Source: a bacterium (GTDB lineage Bacteria > Orphanbacterota > Orphanbacteria > Orphanbacterales > Orphanbacteraceae). Taken from it: DNA of 64,000 bases. A model generated the notes under the pieces. The model was not told the DNA's origin. It searched no databases and worked only from the letters and a program-made list of their open reading frames with translations. Each line of letters begins with the position of its first letter. Position 1 is the first letter of the stretch. The stretch is from contig JALGYY010000004.1 in NCBI GenBank assembly GCA_025782575.1, forward strand, positions 167,769 to 231,768, given 5' to 3'. The position numbers and the translations under genes are program-made. Positions 18,834 to 26,753 of the stretch are shown piece after piece.

Positions 18834-19320
18834 GCTTTTCTCCCGGTCTGCCGACCTCGGGCGCCTCTCTTGATTGTAAGGATTCGAGACAACAAAAAGA
18901 ACCCCGGAAGCGGATTCTTCCAGGAAGCCCGCCCCGGGGTAAAGGAATCGCAGTCTCGTTTGAAAGCACCGCCCGTCCAGTTTCGGCACTCATCAAACAC
19001 GATGGGTCCGTTGGCTGCGATTGCCTCTTGACTCATTCATACGGACAGTTTGTTTGCCTCTTTCCGGATTCTTTCTTCTTCTTCTTAAAGAGATTTAAAA
19101 AAAGAGTAGTAGTAGTAGGGGCTGCGGATATGTTGACAAGCAGGCCACACGTTAGATTGGTTGCGGGATTACAGTCTTTGGGAGATGGGAAGTTATGTCG
19201 GGTCATGTGGACGGTTTTCTAATAACTCTGGAGTTGTTCACAGGGCGGTGTTTGTCGACAATCGGTCCACAGGCGTATCCCGGTTTTCTGCACAGATTAT
19301 TCACATGGCGAAGGTGGGTG
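18834..19320. other. oriC: Candidate replication-origin unwinding region (oriC, 3' side of dnaA)
   Basis: This non-coding gap contains, left to right, a TTC/CTT pyrimidine tract and AT-rich run (19070-19106), four exact TAG trios (19107-19118), a GC cluster (GGGGCTGCGG, 19118-19127), a DnaA-box-like TGTTGACAA (19131-19139), then TTGTTCACA (19234-19242), TTGTCGACA (19252-19260) and TTATTCACA (19297-19305). This order matches the basal origin unwinding system described for Bacillus subtilis: DnaA box, GC cluster, DnaA-trios, AT-rich duplex. The phoR promoter should also lie here, but no clear -35/-10 pair was seen. Confidence 0.7.
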
Positions 19321-19552
19321 GTTCAGCCGACTTGCCCCGGGCCAGAAATTTCTCGAAGGAGAATGAGCGAGACGAGGCCGGTGGGACCCGAAGAAGCGAA
19401 ACATAGAAAACGGACGGGGTTAATCAGACCCCGCCCGTTTTCATGTGGAGATGCTTCGGGCCGGCCGAGCGAGTGAGGCGAGGGGCGACGGTCAGGAGCC
19501 CCGGAGCCGGCTCCTTCGAGAGCTTTCTGGCCCGGGGCAAGCCGGCTGAGCC
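19320..19552. repeat. 233-nt nested inverted repeat between oriC and dnaA
   Basis: The arms 19320-19361 and 19511-19552 are 42 nt each. They pair at 38 positions, with two further G-U pairs and two mismatches; the shared core is TTGCCCCGGGCCAGAAA. Inside them GGCCGG and CCCGAAG (19376-19392) can pair with CTTCGGG and CCGGCC (19453-19470). A terminator-like hairpin sits in the middle (19407-19441), and the right half has an extra GGGGC/GCCCC hairpin. It could be the folded 3' UTR of dnaA, an independent structured RNA or a repeat element. No family was recognised. Confidence 0.75.
19407..19441 (-). terminator. Bidirectional terminator-like hairpin downstream of dnaA
   Basis: A 14-bp stem (AAAACGGACGGGGT against ACCCCGCCCGTTTT, one mismatch) encloses loop TAATCAG. 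Both outer ends give T-rich tails, so it could stop transcripts from either side. It lies about 160 bp past the dnaA stop codon, at the centre of the large inverted repeat. Confidence 0.7.
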
Positions 19553-19601
19553 GGACTATTTTGGGTTTTGGTGTTGCAATAGGCTGCGCGCTCGGTCCCT
19601 T

Positions 19602-21053
19602 CTACGCTGCGAGCTCATCCGCAAGGCGATCCAGAATCGACCGGAAGCGGTCGTCCGCGATGGAAAGTCTCTCCACCTTCTGGCACGCGTGCAGAACGGT
19701 TGAATGGTCCCGGCCGCCGAACTTGAGACCGATCTGGCTGAGCGAGAGGCCGGCCAGTTGCCGAGTGAAGTACATCGCCACCTGACGGGCGAGGGCGATA
19801 TCCGCCGTGCGCCTCCTCGACAGAATCTCGTCGACCGACACATCGTAATGTCCGGCGGTTACCCGGATGATGTCACGCACGGTGGCCTTGTTCGTTCTCC
19901 GCGAGAGAAAGTCCTTGAGTACGTCTCTTGCGAGATCGACGGAGAGATCCTGACCCGTAAGTGAGGAAAAGGCGAGGAGCCGGATGAGCGAGCCTTCGAG
20001 CTGACGAATATTCGAGCGAATCGATCGAGCGATGAAGAGCAGAACATCGTCCGGGATAGAGAGATTTTCGAGCTCGGCCTTCTTCCTGAGAATGGCAATT
20101 CTGGTTTCGAGATCGGGCGAGCCGACGTCTGCGACCAGACCCCATTCAAATCGGGATATGAGGCGCTCCTCCAGGTTGGCGATTTCCTTCGGCGGGCGAT
20201 CACTGGTAAGCACGATCTGCTTTTTGGCATTCCAGAGGGCATTGAAAGTGTGGAAGAATTCTTCCTGCGTGCTTTCCTTGCCGGCAAGAAACTGAATGTC
20301 ATCCATCAGAAGAAGGTCGAAGGTTCTGAACTTCTCTTTGAAGGGGAGGGTGGTCCCGGTTTGAATCGCGTGAATCATGTCATTCATGAAGCTTTCAGCG
20401 GAAACGTAGTGCACATTGGCCGAGGGGTTTTTCTGCAGAACCGCGTGTCCGATCGCCTGAAGGATGTGAGTCTTGCCGAGACCTACTCCACCATAAACAA
20501 AGAGGGGGTTGTAGACATTACCGGGATTCTCGGCAACCGCTTTCGAGGCGGCACTCGCAAACTGGTTCGACTTGCCGACAACAAAGGTATCGAAAGAGTA
20601 TCGGCTGTTCAATTGGGCGGAAATTCTCCGGGCTTGCGCCTGTGGTGTAGCCGGCACCGCCGGAGGGGTGTGAAACGTTTTGGGCGTCTGCCGGGGTGGC
20701 GCAGGAAACAGCCCCGCTGAATCGGGCCGAGGACCAACCGGGTTTTGCCGTTCCGGCGTTGATCCAACTCCCGGGCGAAGCGGCCAATCGGCTGGAAGCG
20801 GCTCGTCAGAGATAGCAAAGTCGATCTCCGGCGTGGTCTCGGGAAGCACCTCGCCGAGGACCTGCTGGAAAAGGGGCATATAGTTTTCTTTCAACCAGTC
20901 GGCGAAGAACTGATTCGGCACCTGAATTCGGATTCCTTCGGCCGAATAGGCGACGCATTTTGTCGGCAGGAACCACGCCTCATATGCCTTCGGGCCGACG
21001 TAGTCTTGAACGCGATCGAGAACTTGAGACCAGACCTCTGTGGGGGATGGCAT
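19602..21053 (-). CDS. dnaA: Chromosomal replication initiator DnaA
   Basis: This 483-residue AAA+ initiator binds DnaA boxes, melts the origin and helps load the helicase. Domain I is residues 1 to about 85 (VWSQVLDRVQDYVGPKAYEA), and domain II is a Pro/Gln-rich linker. Domain III carries Walker A GGVGLGKTH, Walker B LLLMDDIQFL and sensor RLISRFEWGL. Domain IV has the DNA-binding helix-turn-helix with the signature FGGRDHSTVLHACQKV. Length is normal. It is divergent from rpmH, the classical arrangement, and has DnaA-box clusters on both sides. Confidence 0.99.
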   Translation of the reverse strand: MPSPTEVWSQVLDRVQDYVGPKAYEAWFLPTKCVAYSAEGIRIQVPNQFFADWLKENYMPLFQQVLGEVLPETTPEIDFAISDEPLPADWPLRPGVGSTPERQNPVGPRPDSAGLFPAPPRQTPKTFHTPPAVPATPQAQARRISAQLNSRYSFDTFVVGKSNQFASAASKAVAENPGNVYNPLFVYGGVGLGKTHILQAIGHAVLQKNPSANVHYVSAESFMNDMIHAIQTGTTLPFKEKFRTFDLLLMDDIQFLAGKESTQEEFFHTFNALWNAKKQIVLTSDRPPKEIANLEERLISRFEWGLVADVGSPDLETRIAILRKKAELENLSIPDDVLLFIARSIRSNIRQLEGSLIRLLAFSSLTGQDLSVDLARDVLKDFLSRRTNKATVRDIIRVTAGHYDVSVDEILSRRRTADIALARQVAMYFTRQLAGLSLSQIGLKFGGRDHSTVLHACQKVERLSIADDRFRSILDRLADELAA

Positions 21054-21688
21054 AGCTACAATCCTCGGGGAAGTTATCCCCAGTTACCCTCAACCTTATC
21101 AACAACGGGGACCCGAGTTATCCACCGGCCGAGACCGGTTTTCCTCAGAAGAGACAAAGGTATCCCCAGGTTATCCACATGCGTGCGCAACCTCTTAACT
21201 AGTTAGTGTTTAACGGGTTTCGGCGAGAATCTCTTCGGACGAGCCCTGACTTATCCCCGGTGGGCGGGGCAGGTGGTGTAGAATCTGTGCTGTCCAGGCA
21301 TGAACCTGAATTCAGTGACGGGCCGATCCAAATTGTTCCGGGTGACGTCTCCTAACCCGGGAGGGGATCCTACCACGCAGGCAAAACAGGTCGCAAGCGA
21401 ATTTGGACAGTTTTTCCACAGGAAAGGGCTCAGGGGCCCTCTAGGGGCGATATTTGTGGCTCGAACCTCATCGACTCCACAAGATCTAGTTGTGGAAAGC
21501 TCGCTCTCAACATCATGTTGTGGGGAGGAGAGAAAAAGATTTTTTGGGCCTCCCCGCGATTTTTTGAGGGGACCTTTTCGCTTGACAGTCAAGCGGTTAC
21601 CTTGCGAGACTCGGTTACGGTATGGAGCGACGTGGCCGTTTCGGCGGCCGCGTTTGCGTATGATTTCTAAACATGGAGTAGATGACTC
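21054..21688. promoter_or_regulatory. DnaA-box cluster between dnaA and rpmH (second origin half or dnaA autoregulation)
   Basis: This 635-bp non-coding gap has many matches or near-matches to TTATCCACA on the plus strand: TTATCCCCA (21074), TTATCAACA (21096), TTATCCACC (21118), perfect TTATCCACA (21171-21179), TTATCCCCG (21251) and TTTTCCACA (21412). One match is inverted, TTGTGGAAA (21490). TTGACA at 21582-21587 may be a -35 for rpmH, but no convincing -10 was found. The cluster is expected upstream of dnaA and could both regulate dnaA and form half of a bipartite oriC. Confidence 0.8.
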
Positions 21689-21823
21689 GTGAAGCGCACA
21701 TTCCAACCAAGCAACAGGAAAAGAAAACGCGTGCATGGCTTTCGTGCGCGCATGAAGACTCGCGGAGGCCGGGCGGTCCTGAACCGTCGCCGCGCGAAAG
21801 GAAGAAAGCGGCTCGCGGTATAG
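21689..21823 (+). CDS. rpmH: 50S ribosomal protein L34
   Basis: This 44-residue, highly basic protein begins [20 protein letters not shown] and ends GRKRLAV, a full match to L34. It starts at GTG 21689, with GGAG about ten bases upstream. It is the first gene of the rpmH-rnpA-yidD-yidC run and diverges from dnaA. A longer overlapping frame from 21682 is only the upstream extension of rnpA. L34 is a component of the large ribosomal subunit. Confidence 0.97.
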   Translation: MKRTFQPSNRKRKRVHGFRARMKTRGGRAVLNRRRAKGRKRLAV

Positions 21824-21834
21824 GGCGAGATCCT

Positions 21835-22239
21835 ATGCCCGCGAGAAGAGTGCGCCAAAGGCTGTGCCGAACGGACCGGCTCCGCAGGAAAAAGGATTTC
21901 GATCGCGTGTTCCGGCAAAGGAACATGGCGCGGAGTCGGAGCTTCCGCCTTCATTTTCTATCGGAAGAACCATCCAGGCGGCCCCAAGTACGCGTAGCCT
22001 TCGTTGCAGGGAAACGGATCGGTGGAGCGGTTGTTCGTAATCGCTTGAAGCGGCTTATGCGCGAGGCTTATCGAAGACTCAAGCAAGACCTCGTAGTTGC
22101 CAACAGCCTGGACCTTGTCCTCGTTGCAGGCCGCGACTTCACCCGAAGCCGATCTCATGAAATCGAAGCAGAGATGCGGGAACTCTTCCGGCGCATCGGC
22201 TTGATTGCCGACGGAGCGACGGGGGAAGCTGGCGATTGA
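21835..22239 (+). CDS. rnpA: Ribonuclease P protein component
   Basis: This 134-residue basic protein helps the RNase P RNA cut the 5' leader from pre-tRNAs. The family core is visible: RLRRKKDFDRVFRQRN, VAFVAGKRIGGAVVRNRLKR (the RNR motif), LMREAYRR and DLVLVAGRDF. ATG 21835 is chosen because the frame from 21682 would overlap the whole of rpmH. A short acidic and glycine tail follows the last helix. Its stop overlaps the yidD TTG start. Confidence 0.95.
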   Translation: MPARRVRQRLCRTDRLRRKKDFDRVFRQRNMARSRSFRLHFLSEEPSRRPQVRVAFVAGKRIGGAVVRNRLKRLMREAYRRLKQDLVVANSLDLVLVAGRDFTRSRSHEIEAEMRELFRRIGLIADGATGEAGD

Positions 22240-22451
22240 CGTTGCAATCGATGTTGATCCTCATGATTCGCGGTTATCGGAAGTGGATTTCGCCACTCGT
22301 TACCCCCTCTTGTCGTTTTCATCCCTCCTGTTCCGCCTATGCCATGGAAGCCGTCGACAAGCACGGTGCGTTCCGTGGGGCGGGGCTTGCCCTGAAGCGT
22401 GTTCTTCGCTGCCACCCGTATCATGACGGAGGATGCGACCCCGTTCCCTGA
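22236..22451 (+). CDS. yidD: Membrane protein insertion efficiency factor YidD
   Basis: This small protein (71 residues) has the complete YidD signature: IRGYRKWISPL, then CRFHPSCSAYAMEAVDKHG, LKRVLRCHPYHDGGCDPVP. It acts at the inner membrane near YidC. The TTG at 22236 overlaps the rnpA stop (TTGA) and has GGGGGAAG at a good distance; ATG 22251 is the alternative, but no Shine-Dalgarno precedes it. It lies between rnpA and yidC, as in most bacteria. Confidence 0.93.
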   Translation: MTLQSMLILMIRGYRKWISPLVTPSCRFHPSCSAYAMEAVDKHGAFRGAGLALKRVLRCHPYHDGGCDPVP

Positions 22452-22530
22452 GCTGCGCAAGCCGGGATCGGACATACCACCCCTCCACGCACCGGGGAGA
22501 CAAAAGAAGCTCCCCTGGAAATAGAGAACA

Positions 22531-24393
22531 ATGGACCGCAGAGCTTTAGTCGCCCTTTTCATCTCGACGCTCGTCATTTTTGCCTGGCAGGTGTTCTTCC
22601 TGCCTCCCCCCGAAGACCAGCTTGAACCGCCGGAAGAGGAGACCGCCGCCGCTCCGACGACTTCCGGAAAGTTCGACACCCGCCGGGACGAAACGATCTC
22701 GTCCGACATAGAGGTCCCCGATCCCGGAAGAATCGGCGCGCTCGATCAGAACGGTTACCGCGTGGAGCCGGAGGGTCTTGCGGCGGCGGACGTCGTTGAA
22801 GAGGTGCGGGCTCAAACCGTCTTCGTCAGTACGCCTCTCTATGCTATGGAAATCGACACCAAGGGGGGCGTGGTTCGCTCGATCCAGCTTCTCAAGTATA
22901 AGAACTACGAAAAGACGGGGCCGGTTTCGCTTACAAACCCGCAAGGACCGGGCGGGCTCGGCCTCATTCTGAACACCAGCAACGGAGAAGTCGATCTTCG
23001 CCGCGTGGTTTTCCAGGCGGATCAGTCAAGCGTTCGAATCACCGACGAGGCGGGCCGGGCGGCTCTTCGTCTCGAGCAGACCCTTATGAGCGGGGTTACC
23101 ATCAGGCGGACATTCCTCTTCGCCGGGGATACCTACCGGGTTGATATCGAGCAGGAGATCCTCCGCGATCCGGCAAGCCCCGAAGTCTTTTCCTATCGCA
23201 TGTTATGGGAGCCGGGTATCGAACCGACCGAGCTTGCCGCCGGGGAGATTTTCGAGCCGGGAGGTCGGGGGGCTCAAACAGAAGAACTCCTTGCCATTTC
23301 TTTCGTCGGCACCAGCGTCGTAAAGGACAGGTACGGCAAGATCAAGGAGGGCGGAGTCTCCCGGTCGGGCAGCGTGAAGTGGGCCGCCGTAAAGACCAAA
23401 TATTTTGCGATCGCCCTCATTCCGCCGGAAAACTCTTCCGCCGATTTCAGTATCTACGAGGACCAGGTCGCCAGGCGGATCTACTTCGAGGCGAAGTTTC
23501 CCGTGCAGTCCTCCCAGGGGGATACACGGACATTCGGTCTTTATGCCGGCCCGATCGACTGGGAAAGCCTGAAGGCGGAGGGGAACGACCTCGACCGCAT
23601 GATCGATTTCGGCTGGTCGCTGATCGAGCCCGTATCCCGCCTCATGCTTCGGGCGATGCTCTTCCTGCACAAGTTCCTGCCGAACTTCGGCGTTGTTATT
23701 ATTGTGATCTCGATTATTACGAAGCTCCTCTTTTACCGGCTTACCCACAAGAGCTTCCAGTCCATGAAGGACATGCAGGCGATCCAGGGGCAGGTGGCCG
23801 AGATCAAGGAGAAGCACAAGAACGATCAGCAGCGGCTGAACAAAGAGACCTGGGCGCTCTATAAGAAGGAGGGCGTGAACCCCATGGGAGGCTGTCTGCC
23901 CATGCTGATGCAGATGCCCGTCTTTATTGCGCTCTACAATGTGCTTCGCAGCACGATTTACCTGCGGCAGGCGCCGTTCGTGTTCTGGATCAACGACCTG
24001 AGCCGGCAGGAGATTCTGTTCCCGCTCCCGTTTGCGCTCCCGTTTCTGGGGGCGGCGTTCAGCCTGCTCCCGCTCCTCATGGGAATATCGATGTTTCTGC
24101 AGCAGAAGATGACCACCGTCGATCCCCGCCAGAAGGCCATGATCTACATCATGCCGGTCATGTTCACGGTGCTCTTTTACAAGCTACCGTCAGGGCTTGT
24201 GCTGTACTGGCTCGTCAACAACGTTCTTTCCATCGCACAGCAATGGCTCATTCATCGGGGGGGCGGGGACGGCAAGAAGCCCGAGCCCTCATCCGACACC
24301 CAGCGAAATGACGAAAAAACCGCAGGCCCGAAGAGCCGCGGCAAAAAAGGGCGAGGGCGCAGGCGCGCACTCCCGGCAAAGGAGACACCATGA
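22531..24393 (+). CDS. yidC: Membrane protein insertase YidC
   Basis: This 620-residue Oxa1/YidC/Alb3 insertase has an N-terminal membrane anchor (ALVALFISTLVIFAWQVFFL), a large periplasmic beta domain (about residues 90-350), then the conserved core of five helices with FGVVIIVISIITKLLFYRLT, MQAIQGQVAEIKEKHKNDQQ, NPMGGCLPMLMQMPVFIALY and GLVLYWLVNNVLSIAQQW. The tail is Lys/Arg-rich, as expected for ribosome contact. Its length indicates the Gram-negative form. The stop overlaps jag in ATGA. Confidence 0.98.
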   Translation: MDRRALVALFISTLVIFAWQVFFLPPPEDQLEPPEEETAAAPTTSGKFDTRRDETISSDIEVPDPGRIGALDQNGYRVEPEGLAAADVVEEVRAQTVFVSTPLYAMEIDTKGGVVRSIQLLKYKNYEKTGPVSLTNPQGPGGLGLILNTSNGEVDLRRVVFQADQSSVRITDEAGRAALRLEQTLMSGVTIRRTFLFAGDTYRVDIEQEILRDPASPEVFSYRMLWEPGIEPTELAAGEIFEPGGRGAQTEELLAISFVGTSVVKDRYGKIKEGGVSRSGSVKWAAVKTKYFAIALIPPENSSADFSIYEDQVARRIYFEAKFPVQSSQGDTRTFGLYAGPIDWESLKAEGNDLDRMIDFGWSLIEPVSRLMLRAMLFLHKFLPNFGVVIIVISIITKLLFYRLTHKSFQSMKDMQAIQGQVAEIKEKHKNDQQRLNKETWALYKKEGVNPMGGCLPMLMQMPVFIALYNVLRSTIYLRQAPFVFWINDLSRQEILFPLPFALPFLGAAFSLLPLLMGISMFLQQKMTTVDPRQKAMIYIMPVMFTVLFYKLPSGLVLYWLVNNVLSIAQQWLIHRGGGDGKKPEPSSDTQRNDEKTAGPKSRGKKGRGRRRALPAKETP

Positions 24394-25253
24394 ACAGCAC
24401 GACCGGCGAGGGACGCACCTTTGAGGAGGCGGTTGATTCCGCCGTTCAACAGCTAGGCGTCCGTATCGACCAGGTTCACGTGGAAGTGGTCGAGGAGAAG
24501 CGAGGACTGCTCTTCGGGCTGTTCGGCGGCAAAGTCACCGTCAAGGTCACCCACCACACGGCGACCGAGGATCGAATCGACGAAATCCTGTCGGGCATCA
24601 TGAAACATCTCGGAATCCCCTCTCAGGTCGACGTGTCCAAGAAAGGGGGGGACTACTTTGTGAATGTCGGCACCGTAGACTCGGACGGGCTGCTGATCGG
24701 AAAGCGGGGAGAGACGCTGCACGCACTCGAGCACCTCGTCAATCGTATTGTCCATCGGGACCCTCTCGAAAAGGGGCGGATCACGATTGATGTGAGCGGG
24801 TATCGGACGAGACGGGATGAACAGCTGAAGTCACAGGCCATCAATATGGCAAAGAAAGTGAAAGAATCCGGGCGGGAAATGAGTACCGACCCTCTTTACT
24901 CTCCTGATCGCAGGGTGATACATCTCGCGCTCACGGGCGACTCGGAGATACGGACTTACACATCGGGCGACGGACTTTACAAGAGCGTTGTCGTGGCGCC
25001 GGGTGGTAGTCGTGGCGGAGAAAGTCGTGACGGTCGCAGGCGTTCGTCGGGCAGAAGAAGCCGGGGCGGGCGTGGCCGGGGACGTGGCCGGGGCAGCAAC
25101 CGAGGGGGACAGAATCGGGGGGGGGAAAACCGTCAGGGCGGACGCGAGGGGAGTAGCGAGCCCCAAGATGCTTCGAGTGCCAACAGGCCGCCCTCGGGTG
25201 CTGCTGCTGGCGAGCGTCGCGCTCCCCGGGCGAGCGGCGGATCCGAAAGCTAG
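24390..25253 (+). CDS. jag: Jag/KhpB (EloR) RNA-binding protein with RGG-rich tail
   Basis: This 287-residue RNA-binding protein has an N-terminal Jag domain (TFEEAVDSAVQQLGVR ... GLLFGLFGGKVTVKV), a KH-like domain (DSDGLLIGKRGETLHALEHL) and an R3H domain (KSQAINMAKKVKESGREMS ... RRVIHLAL). After about residue 205 it runs into a low-complexity tail rich in Arg-Gly (GRRSRGGRGRGRGRGSNRGG) of about 75 residues, which standard Jag proteins lack. RGG tails bind RNA in other proteins, so this one may extend RNA contact. It is translationally coupled to yidC, with AAAGGAG before the ATG. Confidence 0.93.
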   Translation: MNSTTGEGRTFEEAVDSAVQQLGVRIDQVHVEVVEEKRGLLFGLFGGKVTVKVTHHTATEDRIDEILSGIMKHLGIPSQVDVSKKGGDYFVNVGTVDSDGLLIGKRGETLHALEHLVNRIVHRDPLEKGRITIDVSGYRTRRDEQLKSQAINMAKKVKESGREMSTDPLYSPDRRVIHLALTGDSEIRTYTSGDGLYKSVVVAPGGSRGGESRDGRRRSSGRRSRGGRGRGRGRGSNRGGQNRGGENRQGGREGSSEPQDASSANRPPSGAAAGERRAPRASGGSES

Positions 25254-25342
25254 CCAGGCCAGGAGCAGGGTCCGGTTCTTGATCGCCGCCGAATTGTCTG
25301 GTCGGATCACACTTCAGGTCCGACCCTGATTCGAGCAGACTC

Positions 25343-26749
25343 ATGTCTACCATTCTTTATCGCGAAGGGGATACGGTGGTCGCTCCAGCGACCGCTCCCG
25401 GAGTGGGAGCACTTGCCGTGGTGCGTATCAGCGGCCCCGACGCGATCAGCATTGCCGACCGGATTTTCTCTGGCGCAACACCTTCCCGGGCGCCGCTCCG
25501 TACCATGCACCACGGCACGATTCTGAGCGTGGACGGCGAGCCGATAGACGAAGTGCTACTGACCGTTTTTCGAACGCCCCATTCCTATACCGGTGAAGAT
25601 TCCGTCGAGATTTCATGCCACGGCGCTCCCTATCTGGTGCGGCGCATCGTGGACCGGGTCGTGGCGGAGGGGGCGCGGCTTGCCGGGCCGGGAGAGTTCA
25701 CACGCCGAGCTTTCCGGAACGGGCGCATCGACCTGGCCCAGGCCGAAGCGGTGGCGGACGTCATTCAGGCTCGAAGCGCCGGCGCCGCCCGTTCCGCTCT
25801 CCGCCAGCTTCATGGCGGCCTCTCGAAGCGCCTACAGAGTATGCGGCACCAACTGATCGACGTGCTTGCCGATGTCGAGGCCGACCTCGATTTCGCAGCC
25901 GAGGAGGAGGTACCGTCGTATGATAGAGAGGCGGTGAAGGCGACACTCGGAGAAGTGCTCACGATTATCCGGGATCTGATTGAAAAGGGCGAGCGGGGGA
26001 GGATCGTGCGGGACGGCGTTCGGGTGGTGATCGCGGGGCGGCCGAACGCGGGGAAGTCGACGCTCTTCAATGCACTTCTGGAAGAGGACCGGGCGATCGT
26101 CTCGGAAGAACCGGGCACGACTCGCGACGTGCTCGAGGGAGAGATCGAGCTTGGCGGGATCCTGTTCACGCTGCACGACACCGCCGGCGAAAGAGAAGAG
26201 GCGACCGGGGCGATTGAGACGGAGGGCATTCAGCGGGCGAAGGCGAAGCAAAAAGAAGCGGATATCGTTCTTCGCGTGGCGGACCGGTCCGTGGCGCTTA
26301 CCGGGGACGAGAAGAGGCTGGCCCGTGGAGAGCACGATCTTCCGCGCCACCTGCTGGTGTTCACCAAAGGAGATCTTCCCGCCGGGCCGGATGCCGCGGC
26401 TTTCGACGACGCTCCCCGGGCGTCCCGTCCCCTGACTGTTTGTGTTCCGAGCGGAGAAGGGCTGGATGAGTTGCGGGCCGATCTGCTACGGCTGGCAGTC
26501 GGCGAGAAAGAAGCCGGGGCCGGAAAGCAGGGCGTGGCGGGCGACGCCGACGTCACAAGCCGGCGCCATCTCCAGGCGCTTCGAACGGTCGAACGGGCGG
26601 TCGTTTCAGGAGCAGCGACGGTTCGGGAGGGGGAGCTTCTAGCCGAAGACCTTCGCGCAGCACTGAACGGGCTCGACGAAATTACTGGTGAGGGGGCGCG
26701 GGAAGAACTGCTCGACGAGATCTTCTCCCGCTTCTGCATTGGAAAGTAA
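25343..26749 (+). CDS. mnmE: tRNA modification GTPase MnmE (TrmE)
   Basis: This 468-residue GTPase works with MnmG to install the cmnm5 group on wobble U34 of tRNAs. The N-terminal folate-binding domain (TVVAPATAPGVGALAVVRIS; SYTGEDSVEISCHG) is followed by a helical domain and an inserted G domain: G1 GRPNAGKST, G2 GTTRD and G3 DTAG. The C-terminus is the invariant FCIGK, whose Cys is functional. Length is standard. It is immediately followed by mnmG. Confidence 0.98.
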   Translation: MSTILYREGDTVVAPATAPGVGALAVVRISGPDAISIADRIFSGATPSRAPLRTMHHGTILSVDGEPIDEVLLTVFRTPHSYTGEDSVEISCHGAPYLVRRIVDRVVAEGARLAGPGEFTRRAFRNGRIDLAQAEAVADVIQARSAGAARSALRQLHGGLSKRLQSMRHQLIDVLADVEADLDFAAEEEVPSYDREAVKATLGEVLTIIRDLIEKGERGRIVRDGVRVVIAGRPNAGKSTLFNALLEEDRAIVSEEPGTTRDVLEGEIELGGILFTLHDTAGEREEATGAIETEGIQRAKAKQKEADIVLRVADRSVALTGDEKRLARGEHDLPRHLLVFTKGDLPAGPDAAAFDDAPRASRPLTVCVPSGEGLDELRADLLRLAVGEKEAGAGKQGVAGDADVTSRRHLQALRTVERAVVSGAATVREGELLAEDLRAALNGLDEITGEGAREELLDEIFSRFCIGK

Positions 26750-26753
26750 AGTG

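Noticed and set aside
19107..19118. TAG x4 as a simple microsatellite
   Set aside because: Its place between an AT-rich run and a GC cluster plus DnaA boxes makes the DnaA-trio reading better, though chance cannot be excluded.
21582..21610. Full sigma-70 promoter for rpmH
   Set aside because: TTGACA is present, but the hexamer at 17 bp (CGAGAC) is not a -10.
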